DNA from: Pseudomonas sp. CCI4.2
GTDB lineage: Bacteria > Pseudomonadota > Gammaproteobacteria > Pseudomonadales > Pseudomonadaceae
Direction: 5' to 3'
DNA length: 64,000 bases
NCBI RefSeq assembly: GCF_034350045.1
Contig: NZ_CP133781.1
Coordinates: forward strand, 3,768,501-3,832,500
The notes under the pieces are model-generated. The model was given only the letters and a program-made list of their open reading frames with translations, did no database searches and was not told the DNA's origin. The position numbers and the translations under genes are program-made. The first letter of the stretch is position 1; each line of letters starts with the position of its first letter. Positions 63,203 through 64,000 of this stretch are shown here, piece after piece.

Positions 63203-64000
63203 ATGCCTTCTCGTCGCACGCCGCTTGAATCTAACATCGTAACCTTGCGCCAACTGGCGTTTGATCAAACCGTTCGTTGGTCCGATTTGAACGACGATAT
63301 CTGGCGCAGACTGGACAACGAGCTGTGGGAACTCACCCACAATCCTTGTCTCGTGCTTAACGCGGTGTCCGAGCAAAAGATCAACGTCTTGCTCGCCGAC
63401 ATCCATTTTCATGGGCGCGTCACCGAGATCGCCGCGGCGCACCATGCGGTATTGGCCCAGACAACCTGGTTTGAGCGCGAACACGCGGACGCGTCACTGC
63501 ACCAGGTGGCCTATTTCTCCATGGAGTACATGCTCAGCGAAGCACTGCCGATCTATTCCGGTGGGCTGGGAAATGTCGCGGGGGATCAACTGAAAGCCGC
63601 CAGTGACTTGGGGGTTCCGGTGGTGGCCGTCGGGATGCTTTGGCAGCACGGTTATTTCCGTCAGGAGATCAGCGTCGACGGGCACCAACAGGCGTTATAC
63701 CCAGTCAACGACACCCGGCAATTACCCATTGAACCCTTGCTCCGTCCCGACGGTAGCCTGTTGCGCCTAGCTATTCAGCTGCCAGGATTGACCGTTTGGT
63801 TGCGTGGTTGGCAGGCGACGGTCGGGCGTAACCGGTTATTGCTGCTGGACAGCAACGACCCGGCGAATCCACCGCCGTTTCGGTTGCTGACGGGTGAGTT
63901 ATATGGCGGTGATGTAGAGATGCGCCTGCGTCAGGAGATGGTGTTGGGCATCGGCGGTTGGCGTTTGCTGGAATCGGCAGGCTACACGCCGGATGTGCTT
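63203..64000 (+). CDS. glgP: Alpha-glucan (glycogen) phosphorylase, N-terminal part
   Basis: The frame begins at the ATG at 63203 and runs off the right edge (266 codons visible). HQVAYFSMEYMLSEALPIYSGGLGNVAGDQLKAASDLGVPVVAVGMLWQHGYFRQEI is the alpha-glucan phosphorylase signature, with the phosphate/PLP-side GGLG loop. It releases glucose 1-phosphate from alpha-1,4-glucans. The pyridoxal-phosphate lysine lies outside the window. It follows xfp by 49 bp and would feed sugar phosphates to the phosphoketolase. No terminator is seen between them. Confidence 0.9.
   Translation, partial: MPSRRTPLESNIVTLRQLAFDQTVRWSDLNDDIWRRLDNELWELTHNPCLVLNAVSEQKINVLLADIHFHGRVTEIAAAHHAVLAQTTWFEREHADASLHQVAYFSMEYMLSEALPIYSGGLGNVAGDQLKAASDLGVPVVAVGMLWQHGYFRQEISVDGHQQALYPVNDTRQLPIEPLLRPDGSLLRLAIQLPGLTVWLRGWQATVGRNRLLLLDSNDPANPPPFRLLTGELYGGDVEMRLRQEMVLGIGGWRLLESAGYTPDVL

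Overview
The window looks like chromosome of a Pseudomonas, probably of the fluorescens/putida lineage. Reasons: moderately high GC, Pseudomonas-style REP repeats (half-sites of the 'GGAGCCAACTTGTTGGCGA' kind), the split PqiA genes with PqiB and PqiC, an ArnT-type transferase, a ColR-like regulator, CstA, DNA polymerase II, and phosphoketolase beside acetate kinase. No rRNA, tRNA, CRISPR array, prophage or complete insertion sequence was seen. The organism is inferred from gene content; no database was searched.

Layout. 0-4.2 kb: end of gamma-glutamyltransferase, a GST behind a promoter with two operators, an MFS remnant, a frameshifted isochorismatase-family hydrolase, an AraC regulator and a CBS protein. 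4.4-15.6 kb: envelope genes. These are an HAD phosphatase, a metallophosphoesterase, an ArnT-like transferase converging on ArnT, a histidine phosphatase, an LtaS/OpgB-like alkaline-phosphatase-fold enzyme and OmpR-family regulators. 15.9-24.3 kb: an RND pump (OMF-MFP-RND), an orphan ColR-like regulator with a methyltransferase but no ColS, and an SDR. 24.3-32 kb: a 157-bp tandem repeat, MltA, a GST, and a sugar-acid cluster whose kdgD is frameshifted. 32-41 kb: a composite repeat, a GNAT, PolB, small exported proteins, the exported DUF1800/DUF1501 pair and a MarR regulator. 41-47 kb: a second RND system whose adaptor carries an in-frame TAG. 47-54 kb: a NarL-family two-component system divergent from cstA, a composite repeat array, and a TetR repressor between two related GSTs. 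54-59 kb: the pqiAABC operon followed by a second pqiB with about 1 kb deleted. 59-64 kb: ackA-xfp-glgP behind a textbook ANR/FNR promoter.

How the genes work together. The best-supported regulatory reading is that ackA-xfp-glgP is switched on at low oxygen by ANR: alpha-glucan phosphorolysis, then phosphoketolase cleavage to acetyl phosphate, then ATP from acetate kinase. The envelope genes between 5 and 23 kb carry sequences resembling the ColR recognition motif, and a ColR paralogue lies in the same region. The Cache-domain kinase and its NarL-type regulator face cstA across a region holding a perfect 20-bp palindrome, which suggests a nutrient-sensing uptake circuit.

A striking overall feature is lesions: frameshifts in the isochorismatase and kdgD, a nonsense codon in an RND adaptor, an internally deleted pqiB copy, an MFS fragment, and a C8 tract separating a plausible ATG from a metallophosphoesterase. 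Either the strain is losing accessory functions or part of this is sequence error. The in-frame stop and the two deletions are hard to explain as homopolymer errors.
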